Source: Sphingobium limneticum (GTDB lineage Bacteria > Pseudomonadota > Alphaproteobacteria > Sphingomonadales > Sphingomonadaceae). From it: DNA of 64,000 nt. Below the pieces are notes generated by a model. That model ran no database searches. It saw only the letters and a list, made by a program, of their open reading frames with translations, and was not told the origin of the DNA. The stretch is taken from assembly GCF_008710155.1 (NCBI RefSeq), contig NZ_VYPZ01000006.1, forward strand, positions 62,001-126,000. The letters are read 5' to 3'. Of this stretch, positions 49,702-57,929 are shown piece by piece. Within the stretch, counting starts at the first letter, position 1. The number at the start of each line of letters is the position of its first letter. The translations under genes and the position numbers were made by a program.

Positions 49702-51360
49702 ATGCGCACTTCCCTTGCGGCGATCGCCGCCATCCTTGCCCTGTCCTCGCCCGTCATCGCCGATGCCGCGCCCGCGAAATCGGCTGTCGCGCCGTCCGTC
49801 GACACGATGAAGCGGCTGGTGAAGGATCTGTCCTCCGACGCCTATGAAGGCCGCGCGCCCGGAACGGCTGGCGAGGAAAAGACGCTTGCGCTGCTGTCCG
49901 CCGAATTCGCCAAACTCGGCCTGAAGCCCGGCAACAAGGGCAGCTGGTTCCAGGATGTGCCGCTGGTGGAAATCACCGCCAAGAATGTGTCGCCGCTGAC
50001 CTTCACCGGCGGCAAGGCCGATGTAAGCGCCGCTTATGGCGCAGAAATGGTCGCCGGCACCTATCGCACCACGCAACAGCATATCGCGGTCAAGGACAGC
50101 CCGGTCGTCTTCGTCGGCTATGGCATCAACGCCCCGGAAAAGGGCTGGAACGACTATGCCGGGCTAGACGTGAAGGGGAAGACCGTCGTCATCCTGGTCA
50201 ACGATCCCGATTATGAGACGAAGGGGCTGACCGGCCCGTTCAACGGCCGCGCCATGACTTATTATGGCCGCTGGACCTACAAATTCGAGGAAGCCGCGCG
50301 GCAGGGTGCCGCCGCCGCGATCATCGTGCATGACACGGTGCCCGCCGCCTATGGCTGGAACGTCGTGCAATCGAGCTGGACCGGCGCGCAGCATGTCGCC
50401 GACAGCGCTAACGGCAATGCCGACCAGAGCGCTGCCATCGGCTGGATCCAAAAGGACAAGGCCGCCGCCCTGTTCGCCAGCGCCGGGCTGGACCTGACCG
50501 CACAGATGGCTGCTGCGAAGAAACCCGGCTTCAAAGCGGTGCCGCTGACTGGCGTGAAGGCCAGCCTCTCCTTCGACAACGACCTGCGCAAGCATAACTC
50601 AAAGAATGTCGTCGCCCTGCTGCCCGGCAAGACGCGGCCGGACGAATATGTCCTCTACAGCGCGCATTGGGACCATCTGGGCCATTGCGAGGCGGCGCCG
50701 GACAGCGATGACATCTGCAACGGCGCCGTCGACAATGCCACTGGCACGGCCGCACTGGTCGCACTGGCGCAGGCCAATGTGAAGGCCGGCCCGACCGACC
50801 GCAGCCAGGTGTTCCTGGCGGTGACGGGCGAGGAATCGGGCCTGTTGGGCTCGGCCTATTATGGCAAGAACCCGGCCTTCCCCTTCGCCAAGACCGTCGG
50901 CGGCGTGAATATGGACGCGCTCAGCGTCGCGGGACTTGCCAAGAATGTCGTTGTCATCGGCAAGGGCAAGTCGCAGCTGGACGCCTATCTCGACCGCGCA
51001 CTCGCCGCGCAGGGCCGGGTCGCCACCACCGAACCGACGCCGGAAAAGGGCTATTATTATCGCTCCGACCATTTCAGCTTCGCCAAATATGGCCTGCCGA
51101 TGCTCTATTTCGAGGGTAGCGAGGATCTGGTGAAGGGCGGCACCGCCGCCGGCATGGCCGCTGCGGAAGATTATACCGAGCATCGCTATCACGGGCCGAA
51201 GGACGAATATGATCCCAATTGGGACTGGACCGGCATCTCGGCCGATCTGAAACTCTATTATGATGTCGGCCGGGCGCTGGCGACGACGACCGACTGGCCC
51301 AATTGGGTGCAGGGCGACGAATTCCGCGCCATCCGCGACAAGGATCGCGCCGGCAAATGA
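49702..51360 (+). CDS. Secreted M28 family metallopeptidase with PA domain
   Basis: Zinc exopeptidase of 552 residues with a Sec signal peptide (MRTSLAAIAAILALSSPVIADA). A PA-type insert lies about residues 130-260. The catalytic domain has the five M28 metal positions: His in SAHWDHLGHC, Asp in GAVDNATG, Glu-Glu in TGEESGLLGS, Asp in NMDALS and His in YYRSDHFSF. It is probably periplasmic and degrades peptides or dipeptides. ATG 49702 is chosen for its signal peptide. It is followed by an unrelated lipoprotein gene. Confidence 0.92.
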   Translation: MRTSLAAIAAILALSSPVIADAAPAKSAVAPSVDTMKRLVKDLSSDAYEGRAPGTAGEEKTLALLSAEFAKLGLKPGNKGSWFQDVPLVEITAKNVSPLTFTGGKADVSAAYGAEMVAGTYRTTQQHIAVKDSPVVFVGYGINAPEKGWNDYAGLDVKGKTVVILVNDPDYETKGLTGPFNGRAMTYYGRWTYKFEEAARQGAAAAIIVHDTVPAAYGWNVVQSSWTGAQHVADSANGNADQSAAIGWIQKDKAAALFASAGLDLTAQMAAAKKPGFKAVPLTGVKASLSFDNDLRKHNSKNVVALLPGKTRPDEYVLYSAHWDHLGHCEAAPDSDDICNGAVDNATGTAALVALAQANVKAGPTDRSQVFLAVTGEESGLLGSAYYGKNPAFPFAKTVGGVNMDALSVAGLAKNVVVIGKGKSQLDAYLDRALAAQGRVATTEPTPEKGYYYRSDHFSFAKYGLPMLYFEGSEDLVKGGTAAGMAAAEDYTEHRYHGPKDEYDPNWDWTGISADLKLYYDVGRALATTTDWPNWVQGDEFRAIRDKDRAGK

Positions 51361-51426
51361 CGTTCTGCGCTGGCGGCGGGCAAAAGCCTGTCGCCAGCCT
51401 TTCATCTTGCCGTCTATACTGCCGGC

Positions 51427-51783
51427 ATGACTCAGAAATTCGACCGGCGCGTCCTGCCGATCACCTCCGCCGTCGCGGCCGCCCTGCTCGCCACCGGTTG
51501 CTCGCGTGAGCCTGACACCGCCAATGCCGACGTGCGCGTTTGCCGCGATGCGGAAGGACGCCGGGTGGACGACAGCCGGTGCCGTACCCATGCCGGCGGC
51601 GGCATCGCGACGGGCGCCTTCCTCTGGTACTATCTCAATCGCGGCAGCGCGGTCCCGCGCGTCGGCCAGCCGCTCGCCGGCGGGTCCATCGCCCCGGCCT
51701 TCGGCAAAAATTATCGTGAAGCGTCGCAGTCCACGGTGACGCGCGGCGGCCTTGGCCTGTCGGGCGGCAGCGGCCTGTCCTGA
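51427..51783 (+). CDS. Small lipoprotein, YgiB (DUF1190)-like
   Basis: Lipoprotein of 118 residues: lipobox LATGC (Cys25) preceded by a short hydrophobic stretch. The mature part has VCRDAEGRRVDDSRC and a Gly-rich C-terminus with FGKNYREASQSTVTRGGLG. This layout resembles the YgiB/DUF1190 family, whose E. coli member lies beside a glutathionylspermidine synthase-like gene, as here. The stop overlaps the next start (TGATG). The family assignment rests on context and a short cysteine motif, so it is tentative. Confidence 0.7.
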   Translation: MTQKFDRRVLPITSAVAAALLATGCSREPDTANADVRVCRDAEGRRVDDSRCRTHAGGGIATGAFLWYYLNRGSAVPRVGQPLAGGSIAPAFGKNYREASQSTVTRGGLGLSGGSGLS

Positions 51784-52919
51784 TGGAGCGGATCGACTGC
51801 ACGCCGCGCCCGGATTGGCAGGCGCAGGTGAAATCGCTCGGCCTCGTCTGGCACGGCGCGAACGACCGCCCCTATTGGGACGAAAGCGCGGCCTGGCGCT
51901 TCACCCCCGCGCAGATCGACACGATCGAGACGGCGACGGCCGAACTCTATCGCCTGTTCATCGCCGCGGGTCAGCATGTTCTGGACCATGAGCTGCTCAG
52001 CGACTTCGGCATTCCCGATTTCTGCCACGAAGCGATCCGGCAGAGCTGGGACGGGGAGCCGGCCGCGCTCAACTATGGCCGGTTCGACCTTGGCTATGAC
52101 GGGTCGGGTCCGCCCAAATTGTTCGAATTCAACTGCGACACGCCCACCAGCCTGCTGGAGGCATCGGTCATCCAATGGGACTGGAAGGAAGCGGTCTTCC
52201 CGGACGCCGACCAGTTTAACAGCCTGCATGAGCGGCTGGTCGCGCGGTGGCGCGCCATCGCCCCGCCGCGCGGCACCTCCATGCTCCACCTCACCTATGT
52301 CGACGGCAATATGGGCGAGGATGCGGTGACGGTCGCCTATATGGCCGACACGGCGCGGGAAGCCGGCATCGACACACAGTTGATCCTGACCACCGACCTT
52401 GGCTGGGACAGCGCACGGCGCCGTTTCGTCGACCTCGATTATCGGCCGATCGACGCGCTCTATCATCTCTATCCCTGGGAATGGATCGTCAACGAACCCT
52501 TCAGCCGGGAAGTGGTGGAGAGCCTGGACACGACGCTCTGGATCGAACCGATCTGGAAGATGATCTGGAGCAACAAGGCGATATTGCCGATCCTGTGGGA
52601 TCTCTTCCCCGACCATCCCAACCTGCTGGAGGCCAGCCGGCAAGCCATGACCGGCGACCATGTGGTCAAACCCCTGCTCGCCCGCGAAGGCGCCAATGTC
52701 CGCATCGTGTGCGACGGCGCGACGCTCGCGCAAAGCGGCGGCGACTATGGCGAGGAGGGCTTCGTCTACCAGCGGCTCTTCCCCCTGCCGGGCGACGGCG
52801 ATCGGCGGCCGGTGCTGGGCAGCTGGGTCGTGGACGGCGAACCGGCCGGCATGGGCATAAGAGAAGATGGCCCGATCACCGGTAATGGCGCGCGCTTCGT
52901 CCCGCACATCATCGCCTGA
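51783..52919 (+). CDS. Glutathionylspermidine synthase-like ATP-grasp protein (YgiC/YjfC type)
   Basis: ATP-grasp enzyme of 378 residues, corresponding to the synthetase domain of glutathionylspermidine synthase without the amidase. Visible blocks are ERIDCTPRPDWQAQVKSLGL, ALNYGRFDLGYDGSGPPKLFEFNCDTPTSL, DGNMGEDAVTVAYM, NKAILPILWDLFPDHPNLLEA and the C-terminal GSWVVDGEPAGMGIRED (ATP/Mg loop). The physiological substrate of YgiC is not established; a peptide-polyamine ligation is the family inference. It overlaps the YgiB-like gene, as in the E. coli ygiBC arrangement. Confidence 0.9.
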   Translation: MERIDCTPRPDWQAQVKSLGLVWHGANDRPYWDESAAWRFTPAQIDTIETATAELYRLFIAAGQHVLDHELLSDFGIPDFCHEAIRQSWDGEPAALNYGRFDLGYDGSGPPKLFEFNCDTPTSLLEASVIQWDWKEAVFPDADQFNSLHERLVARWRAIAPPRGTSMLHLTYVDGNMGEDAVTVAYMADTAREAGIDTQLILTTDLGWDSARRRFVDLDYRPIDALYHLYPWEWIVNEPFSREVVESLDTTLWIEPIWKMIWSNKAILPILWDLFPDHPNLLEASRQAMTGDHVVKPLLAREGANVRIVCDGATLAQSGGDYGEEGFVYQRLFPLPGDGDRRPVLGSWVVDGEPAGMGIREDGPITGNGARFVPHIIA

Positions 52920-52979
52920 CAATTCAGGGATGGTTCACGCAGGGAAAATGAATATCCGAACCAATCCGAAGGGAAAGCC

Positions 52980-53315
52980 ATGCGCCGCCTGATCGCCCTC
53001 ATGCTCATTGCAAGTCCCGCCGTTCTTTCGGCGCAGATCGCGCCGGGACCGATAACTATTCGTCCAGACAGCAGCGCAACCGGCAGTCTGGAAAATGAGG
53101 TAGCGCGCGAACGCATCCGCGAAGGGCGCAAAAGCGGCTCGCTCAACAAAGGCCAGGCCCGCGCATTGCGTAAGGAAGCTCGGATGAACGATGCGCTCGC
53201 TAAGCACTATGGCCGCGACGGCCTCTCGGATTCGGAACAACGCGAACTCGATATGCGCGGCCGTGCGCTGCAAAGTCTGACGGAAGCACAACGGTCGCAA
53301 CCGCCGCGCCACTGA
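52980..53315 (+). CDS. Secreted helical protein of unknown function
   Basis: A 111-residue protein with a signal peptide (MRRLIALMLIASPAVLSAQ). The mature part contains one long helical repeat-like pattern: RERIREGRKSGSLNKGQARALRKEARMNDALAKHYGRDGLSDSEQRELD, with spaced Arg/Lys/Glu and the L-x-D/G-L-S-x-x-E turns that occur in small periplasmic proteins. Function unknown. Confidence 0.75.
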   Translation: MRRLIALMLIASPAVLSAQIAPGPITIRPDSSATGSLENEVARERIREGRKSGSLNKGQARALRKEARMNDALAKHYGRDGLSDSEQRELDMRGRALQSLTEAQRSQPPRH

Positions 53316-53319
53316 CGCC

Positions 53320-53781
53320 TTATTGCCCGTTGGGGGTCGCCGGGCTGTAGGTCCAGTTCTGCGCGCCGCTGCCGTCCATCTTCGACGTTTCGGCCATCAG
53401 CAGCCGCCCTTCGCGCCAGTAGCGGATGCGTTGCGGATAATCATGGCCGGGATTGGCGAAGGTCACGTCGCGCACGCCCTGCTCCACGGCGGGAAAGACG
53501 GTCGCCGGGCCACCCTCCGGCGCGGCATGCAGCGTGAGCGATCCATCGGCCGCGCGCACGATGCGCATCACTTCCCAACTGCGCAGGCTCTCGCCACGGC
53601 CGACCCGGCCCATGCCGATCATCGTGCCGCCGCGCGGGAGGGTCCAGACCTCCTCGCTCCACCGATCACCGGCATTTTGCAGCCATTCGCCGGTCAGCCA
53701 GTCGGGCAGCTCGCCCCCCCACGACGGCGGCGACAAGGCCAGCAGCAAGGTCGCCGCAACGATCGAAATGTGTTTCCGCAT
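53320..53781 (-). CDS. DUF6265-like secreted protein
   Basis: Protein of 153 residues with a signal peptide (MRKHISIVAATLLLALSPP). The mature part has WLTGEWLQNAGDRWSEEVWTLPRGGTMIGMGRVGRG and ERGVRDVTFANPGHDYPQRIRYW-like sequence, the lipocalin-like beta pattern of the DUF6265 family (WxxGxW...E.W..P.GG...G). Role unknown. It is convergent with the helical protein gene and five bases away. Confidence 0.82.
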   Translation of the reverse strand: MRKHISIVAATLLLALSPPSWGGELPDWLTGEWLQNAGDRWSEEVWTLPRGGTMIGMGRVGRGESLRSWEVMRIVRAADGSLTLHAAPEGGPATVFPAVEQGVRDVTFANPGHDYPQRIRYWREGRLLMAETSKMDGSGAQNWTYSPATPNGQ

Positions 53782-53882
53782 GGCTTTCGCCCTCTGTCCA
53801 GACCCGGTCGGGCACGCTATGGAGCGCGCATCATTTTCCCCTATCTACGGATCGGTTCTCCAACCGAGCAAGGATAAAAGCC

Positions 53883-54872
53883 ATGACTTTCCGCATGCCT
53901 GCCGAATGGGTGCCGCACGACTGGACCTGGATCGGCTTTCCGACCAACCCCGCCGAATGGCCCGGCGCGTTCGAGGAAGCCCGGCGACAGATCGCCGCTT
54001 TTGCCAGCGCCCTCCATGCCGATGGCAAGGGAGAGGAAGTCCGTCTGGTCGTCGCCAATGAAAGTGATGCGGATGCCGCCCGCGCGCTGCTCGCACCCGG
54101 CGTGTCGGTCATCGTCCACAGGCTGGGCGACGTCTGGCTGCGCGATACCGCGCCCATCGCCGTGCTGAATGGCGCCGGTGGCAAGGCACTCGTCGATTTC
54201 GGTTTCAACGGCTGGGGCGGCAAATATCAGATGCCGGGGGACGAGGATATCGGCGCGCGGCTGGCCGCGACCACCGACCTGCCCGTTTCGACCCAGAATT
54301 GGGTGTTAGAAGGCGGCGCGATCGACACTGACGGCACCGGCCTGTTCGTGACGACTGAGCAATGCCTGCTCAATCCCAACCGCAATCCGGATCTGGATCG
54401 CGGCAAGATCGAAACGCTGCTCGCCGGCGCGCTCGGGCTGTCGGACATGCTGTGGCTGGGCGACGGGTTGCTGAACGACCATACCGATGGTCATGTCGAC
54501 AATCTCGCCCGCTTCGTCGCCCCCGGCAAGCTCGCCCTGCCGATCGCCACGACGCAGGACGATCCCAACGCCGCGCTCTATACCGACGCCCGCGCCCGCG
54601 CAAAGGCCCATGGCATCGAAGTGATCGACATCCCCTCCCCCGGCCTGGTGCTGGTGGATGGGGAGGCGATCCCGGCCAGCTACATGAATTTCTATGTCGG
54701 CAACGCCGCGGTCATCGTGCCCATCTATGGCCAGCCCAACGATCAGGCCGCGCTCGACGCCTTCCGCCCCTTCTTCCCCGGCCGCGACATCGTGGGCCTG
54801 CGCAGCGACGCCATATTGTCGGGCGGCGGCAGCTTCCATTGCTGCAGCCAGCAAATGCCCACGCTCGTCTGA
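53883..54872 (+). CDS. aguA: Agmatine deiminase
   Basis: Guanidine-group hydrolase (pentein fold) converting agmatine to N-carbamoylputrescine and ammonia. The 329 residues include MPAEWVPHDWTWIGFP, the LRDTAPIAV acidic pair, LEGGAIDTDG, NDHTDGHVDN and the catalytic cysteine in GGGSFHCCSQQMP close to the C-terminus. The next enzyme of the route, aguB, follows about 560 bases downstream, with a small DUF2501-type gene between them. Confidence 0.95.
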   Translation: MTFRMPAEWVPHDWTWIGFPTNPAEWPGAFEEARRQIAAFASALHADGKGEEVRLVVANESDADAARALLAPGVSVIVHRLGDVWLRDTAPIAVLNGAGGKALVDFGFNGWGGKYQMPGDEDIGARLAATTDLPVSTQNWVLEGGAIDTDGTGLFVTTEQCLLNPNRNPDLDRGKIETLLAGALGLSDMLWLGDGLLNDHTDGHVDNLARFVAPGKLALPIATTQDDPNAALYTDARARAKAHGIEVIDIPSPGLVLVDGEAIPASYMNFYVGNAAVIVPIYGQPNDQAALDAFRPFFPGRDIVGLRSDAILSGGGSFHCCSQQMPTLV

Positions 54873-54981
54873 GCAAGGGCGCCTGAGCAAAAGTGCTTGG
54901 TCAAAGCCGGTTGCGGACGGGCGCGGATGGGATCAGGCTTCACCCCGGTTCGGCCGGAGTCGCCGGATGGGGAGAAAGATC

Positions 54982-55356
54982 ATGATTCGCACGTCCGTTC
55001 GCACCGCATTGGCCATCGCCCTGCTGGCAGGGGCTGGCGCCTCTTCCGCACAGCTTGGTAATCTGGGCGGCCTGCTCGGCGGCGCCATGCCCGATATCGC
55101 CTCGGTCGGCGCCGGCAATGCGGCGGGCGTGCTCAGCTATTGCGTGAAGAACAAGCTGGTGAACGCGACCGGCGCTTCGTCCATCCTGGGCAAGCTGACC
55201 GGCAAGCCCGGCGTCAAGGAATCAAGCGGTTTCAAGTTGGGCCAGACCGGCACCATACAGGGTGACGGCGGTGCCTTGCCCATTGCGGGCCTGAAGGACA
55301 AGGTGAAGACCAAGGCCTGCGATCTGGTGCTGCGCCACGCCGGATCGCTGATCTGA
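54982..55356 (+). CDS. DUF2501 (YjjA-like) secreted protein
   Basis: A 124-residue protein with a signal peptide (MIRTSVRTALAIALLAGAGASSAQ). The mature part has GAGNAAGVLSYCVKNKLVNA and a CDLVL cysteine near the C-terminus, which match the DUF2501 (YjjA) family. GGAGAAAG upstream supports ATG 54982. It sits between aguA and aguB, though no link to polyamine metabolism is known. Confidence 0.82.
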   Translation: MIRTSVRTALAIALLAGAGASSAQLGNLGGLLGGAMPDIASVGAGNAAGVLSYCVKNKLVNATGASSILGKLTGKPGVKESSGFKLGQTGTIQGDGGALPIAGLKDKVKTKACDLVLRHAGSLI

Positions 55357-55434
55357 CCGATCGCCGCTCTGGGCGGTAGCATGTCGGGGCGACATTCCCT
55401 ATATGGCGCGCTGTTCCCCGCCATGGAGTGAAGA

Positions 55435-56283
55435 ATGTCCCGCGTGACCGTCGCCGCCTTGCAACTCGCCTTCTCGGACGACATGAGCGCGAACATCGCG
55501 CTGGTGGCCGACCATGTGCGCCAGGCCGCCGCCCGCGGCGCGAAGATCATCCTGCCGCCCGAACTGTTCGAAGGCCCCTATTTCTGCCGGGTCGAAGATG
55601 AAGCGCTGTTCGCCACTGCGCAGCCTACTGATGAACATCCCGCCGTGCAGGAAATGCGCAAGCTGGCGAAGGAACTGGGCGTCTATATCCCGACCAGCTA
55701 TTTCGAGCGCGACGGCCATCATTACTACAACTCGCTCGCCATGATCGATGATGAGGGCGAGATTATGGGCGTCTATCGCAAGAGCCACATTCCCGATGGC
55801 CCCGGCTATGAGGAAAAATATTATTTCCGCCCCGGCAATAGCGGCTTCAAAGTGTGGAAGACCAAATATGGCACCATCGGCGTCGGCATCTGCTGGGACC
55901 AATGGTATCCCGAAACCGCGCGCTGCATGGCACTGATGGGCGCGGAAATGCTTTTCTACCCGACCGCCATCGGCTCCGAACCCTATGATAGCGACCTCGA
56001 CACCAGCCGCATGTGGCGCCGCGCGATGATCGGCCATGCCGTTAGCAACTGCATGCCCGTCATCGCCGCCAACCGCATCGGCGACGAAGAAGGCCAGCTT
56101 TTCTATGGCCACAGCTTCATCACCGACGAATGGGGCGATTTCGCCGCCGAAGCCGATGCGAAGGATCATGGCGCGCTGGTCGCGACACTGGACCTGGCCA
56201 AGGCCCGCACCCATCGCGCCGGCATGGGCTTCTTCCGCGACCGCCGGCCCGAACTTTATGGCCGTATCGCCCAGGATATCTGA
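55435..56283 (+). CDS. aguB: N-carbamoylputrescine amidase
   Basis: Nitrilase-superfamily amidase that converts N-carbamoylputrescine to putrescine, CO2 and ammonia. The catalytic triad is Glu43 (PPELFEG), Lys116 (YRKSHIPDGPGYEEKYYF) and Cys153 (GVGICWDQWYPE). The 282-residue length and the GYEEKYYFRPG segment are typical of AguB. Together with aguA it gives the agmatine route to putrescine. AGTGAAGA before the ATG contains a weak ribosome-binding site. Confidence 0.95.
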   Translation: MSRVTVAALQLAFSDDMSANIALVADHVRQAAARGAKIILPPELFEGPYFCRVEDEALFATAQPTDEHPAVQEMRKLAKELGVYIPTSYFERDGHHYYNSLAMIDDEGEIMGVYRKSHIPDGPGYEEKYYFRPGNSGFKVWKTKYGTIGVGICWDQWYPETARCMALMGAEMLFYPTAIGSEPYDSDLDTSRMWRRAMIGHAVSNCMPVIAANRIGDEEGQLFYGHSFITDEWGDFAAEADAKDHGALVATLDLAKARTHRAGMGFFRDRRPELYGRIAQDI

Positions 56284-56289
56284 TTCGAA

Positions 56290-56550
56290 ATGACTGAAAT
56301 CGAAGTAACCGACGAAACCATCATCGAAGCGACGGACGACACGGCGCCCGAACAGCCGGGCGACCTCAGCCGCCCGCAGAAACGCTTGTTGAAGCGCCTC
56401 TACAACGCCCGCACCGTGCCGGTCGTCGCCGACGAACGCCCGTTCCTCAGCTACCGGGAGGCGGCGCGCTATCTGCTGTCCCTGGAGGAGGAAGCCCGCG
56501 AATCCGCCTATGCGCAAATGAAGGCGCATGTCCGGGACAAGGTCCGCTAA
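56290..56550 (+). CDS. Small acidic/helical protein of unknown function
   Basis: An 86-residue protein with an acidic N-terminus (about residues 1-26, Glu/Asp-rich) and a helical basic part (RPQKRLLKRLYNARTVPVVA, then YREAARYLLSLEEEARESAYAQMKAHVRDKVR). There is no signal peptide. It starts seven bases after aguB, so it is probably in its operon. I do not recognise a family. Confidence 0.7.
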   Translation: MTEIEVTDETIIEATDDTAPEQPGDLSRPQKRLLKRLYNARTVPVVADERPFLSYREAARYLLSLEEEARESAYAQMKAHVRDKVR

Positions 56551-56582
56551 GGGCGTGCCCCTGTCAGAACCTAGCCACCTAC

Positions 56583-56659
56583 ATCCGTTCGTTTCGAGCG
56601 CAGCCGAGAAACCATGCACAGCGCTGGCCGCCTCTCGACTTCGCTCGAAGCGAACGGAT
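56583..56659. repeat. Solitary palindrome of the CCGTTCG-TTCGA family
   Basis: ATCCGTTCGTTTCGAGCG at the left pairs with CGCTCGAAGCGAACGGAT at the right, with an inner CCGAGA/TCTCG pairing. The loop is about 25 bases. It lies between the small helical-protein gene and folK. The arms match the repeat units that flank the GIY-YIG gene (CCGTTCG-TTCGA core). Confidence 0.85.
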
Positions 56660-56681
56660 TGAAATTCCGGGTTACCGGACA

Positions 56682-57179
56682 ATGGCGGATGTCAGTTCCC
56701 ATATCTACGCACTCGCGCTGGGATCGAACCAGCCGCTATCCGCCAGCCTGACCCCCGCGCGCCTGCTCCAGGCCGCCACAGCGCTGATCGGCGAACAGGC
56801 CCGCATACTGCGCCTGTCCCCCACTTTCTCCACGCCACCGCTCGGCCCATCGACGCGCCGCTTTGCCAATGGCGCATTGCTGGTCGAGAGCGCCCTGCCC
56901 CCGCCCGCCATGCTCGTCTTCCTTCAGAGCATCGAAAACCAGCTAGGCCGCCGCCGCTATCGCCGCTGGGGGGCGCGCAGCGTCGATATCGACATCATCC
57001 TGTGGTCGGGCGGCCCGTGGGCCAGTCGCACGCTCACCATTCCGCATCCCGCCTGGCATGCCCGCGACTTCGTCCTGACCCCGTTGCTATGTGTCGCACC
57101 CGACTGGCGCGACCCGAAATCGGGTCATTCCGTCCGCCATCTGCATGCCCGCCTGAAAAAAGCCGCACGCCAAGGTTGA
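56682..57179 (+). CDS. folK: 2-amino-4-hydroxy-6-hydroxymethyldihydropteridine pyrophosphokinase
   Basis: Folate-pathway enzyme of 165 residues. The blocks are YALALGSNQPLSASL, LRLSPTFSTPPLGPSTRRFANGALL, LQSIENQLGRRRYRRWGARSVDIDIILW (HPPK signature with the metal-binding D-x-D-I-D) and IPHPAWHARDFVLTPLL. It is a stand-alone HPPK, without fused FolB or FolP. tRNA-Lys follows about 40 bases later. Confidence 0.95.
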   Translation: MADVSSHIYALALGSNQPLSASLTPARLLQAATALIGEQARILRLSPTFSTPPLGPSTRRFANGALLVESALPPPAMLVFLQSIENQLGRRRYRRWGARSVDIDIILWSGGPWASRTLTIPHPAWHARDFVLTPLLCVAPDWRDPKSGHSVRHLHARLKKAARQG

Positions 57180-57221
57180 CCATCCGGCCCGTCGCCTTTA
57201 GGGCGACCTCCACCGCTTAGG

Positions 57222-57297
57222 GGGTCCATAGCTCAGTCGGTAGAGCAACTGACTTTTAATCAGTAGGTCACTGGTTCGAACCCAGTTGGACTCACCA
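57222..57297 (+). tRNA. tRNA-Lys(TTT)
   Basis: The 76-nt cloverleaf has acceptor GGGTCCA/TGGACTC (one G-T pair), D-arm GCTCAGTCGGTAGAGC, anticodon stem ACTGA/TCAGT around loop CTTTTAA with anticodon TTT, T-arm CTGGTTCGAACCCAG, and encoded CCA. Confidence 0.97.
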
Positions 57298-57359
57298 TCC
57301 CCTGTCATTGGCGTCTCGCCGTCGCTGCGTTAAAAGCGGACGGAACCGGAGAACGCCCG

Positions 57360-57929
57360 ATGACCAGCATAATTTCGACGCGCTCCCTGTATAAGGGATG
57401 GCTCCACCTTCTGCTGGTCGCGATGCGCGCGCCCAATGGTGAGCATTTCGAACGCCATGTCGTCGAAATGCGCCGCGCCGTCGTAGTCCTCCCCTATGAT
57501 CCCGATCGCCGCGTCGCGCTGGTCGTATCCATGCCGCGTACGCCGGTCATGCTGGCGGGCCTCCCCGATTTCCTGGAGCCGATCGCCGGCATATTGGAAG
57601 ATGAACCGGACGACTGCGCCCGGCGCGAGGCGCTGGAAGAAGCAGGTGTGCGCCTGGGCGAACTGACCCATCTCGGCCAGATCTGGAGCATCCCCACCGT
57701 CGTGACCGAGAAGATCGACTATTTCCTCGCAGAATATCGCGCCGAAGACAGGATCGCGGCGGGCGGCGGTCTGGATGAAGAGCAGGAGCATATCAGCGTC
57801 CACGAACTGCCGCTCGATGAGCTATGGACGCTGTTTGCCGACAAGAAGATCGGCGATGGCAAGCTCGCGATCACGCTGATGGCGTTGCGGCTGCGGCGGC
57901 CCGACCTGTTCAGCGTTCCGGTCGGCTAA
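57360..57929 (+). CDS. NUDIX hydrolase, NudK-like
   Basis: NUDIX pyrophosphatase of 189 residues. The NUDIX box region reads IAGILEDEPDDCARREALEEAG, shorter by about two residues than the strict consensus between the Gly and the REUxEE, as in E. coli NudK (GDP-mannose hydrolase). The following ELTHLGQIWSIPTVVTEKIDYFLAEY and AAGGGLDEEQEHI match NudK as well. It is convergent with glgX and overlaps its end by 20 bases. GDP-mannose or another sugar nucleotide is the likely substrate; ADP-sugar turnover is conceivable given the glycogen operon next to it. Confidence 0.88.
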   Translation: MTSIISTRSLYKGWLHLLLVAMRAPNGEHFERHVVEMRRAVVVLPYDPDRRVALVVSMPRTPVMLAGLPDFLEPIAGILEDEPDDCARREALEEAGVRLGELTHLGQIWSIPTVVTEKIDYFLAEYRAEDRIAAGGGLDEEQEHISVHELPLDELWTLFADKKIGDGKLAITLMALRLRRPDLFSVPVG

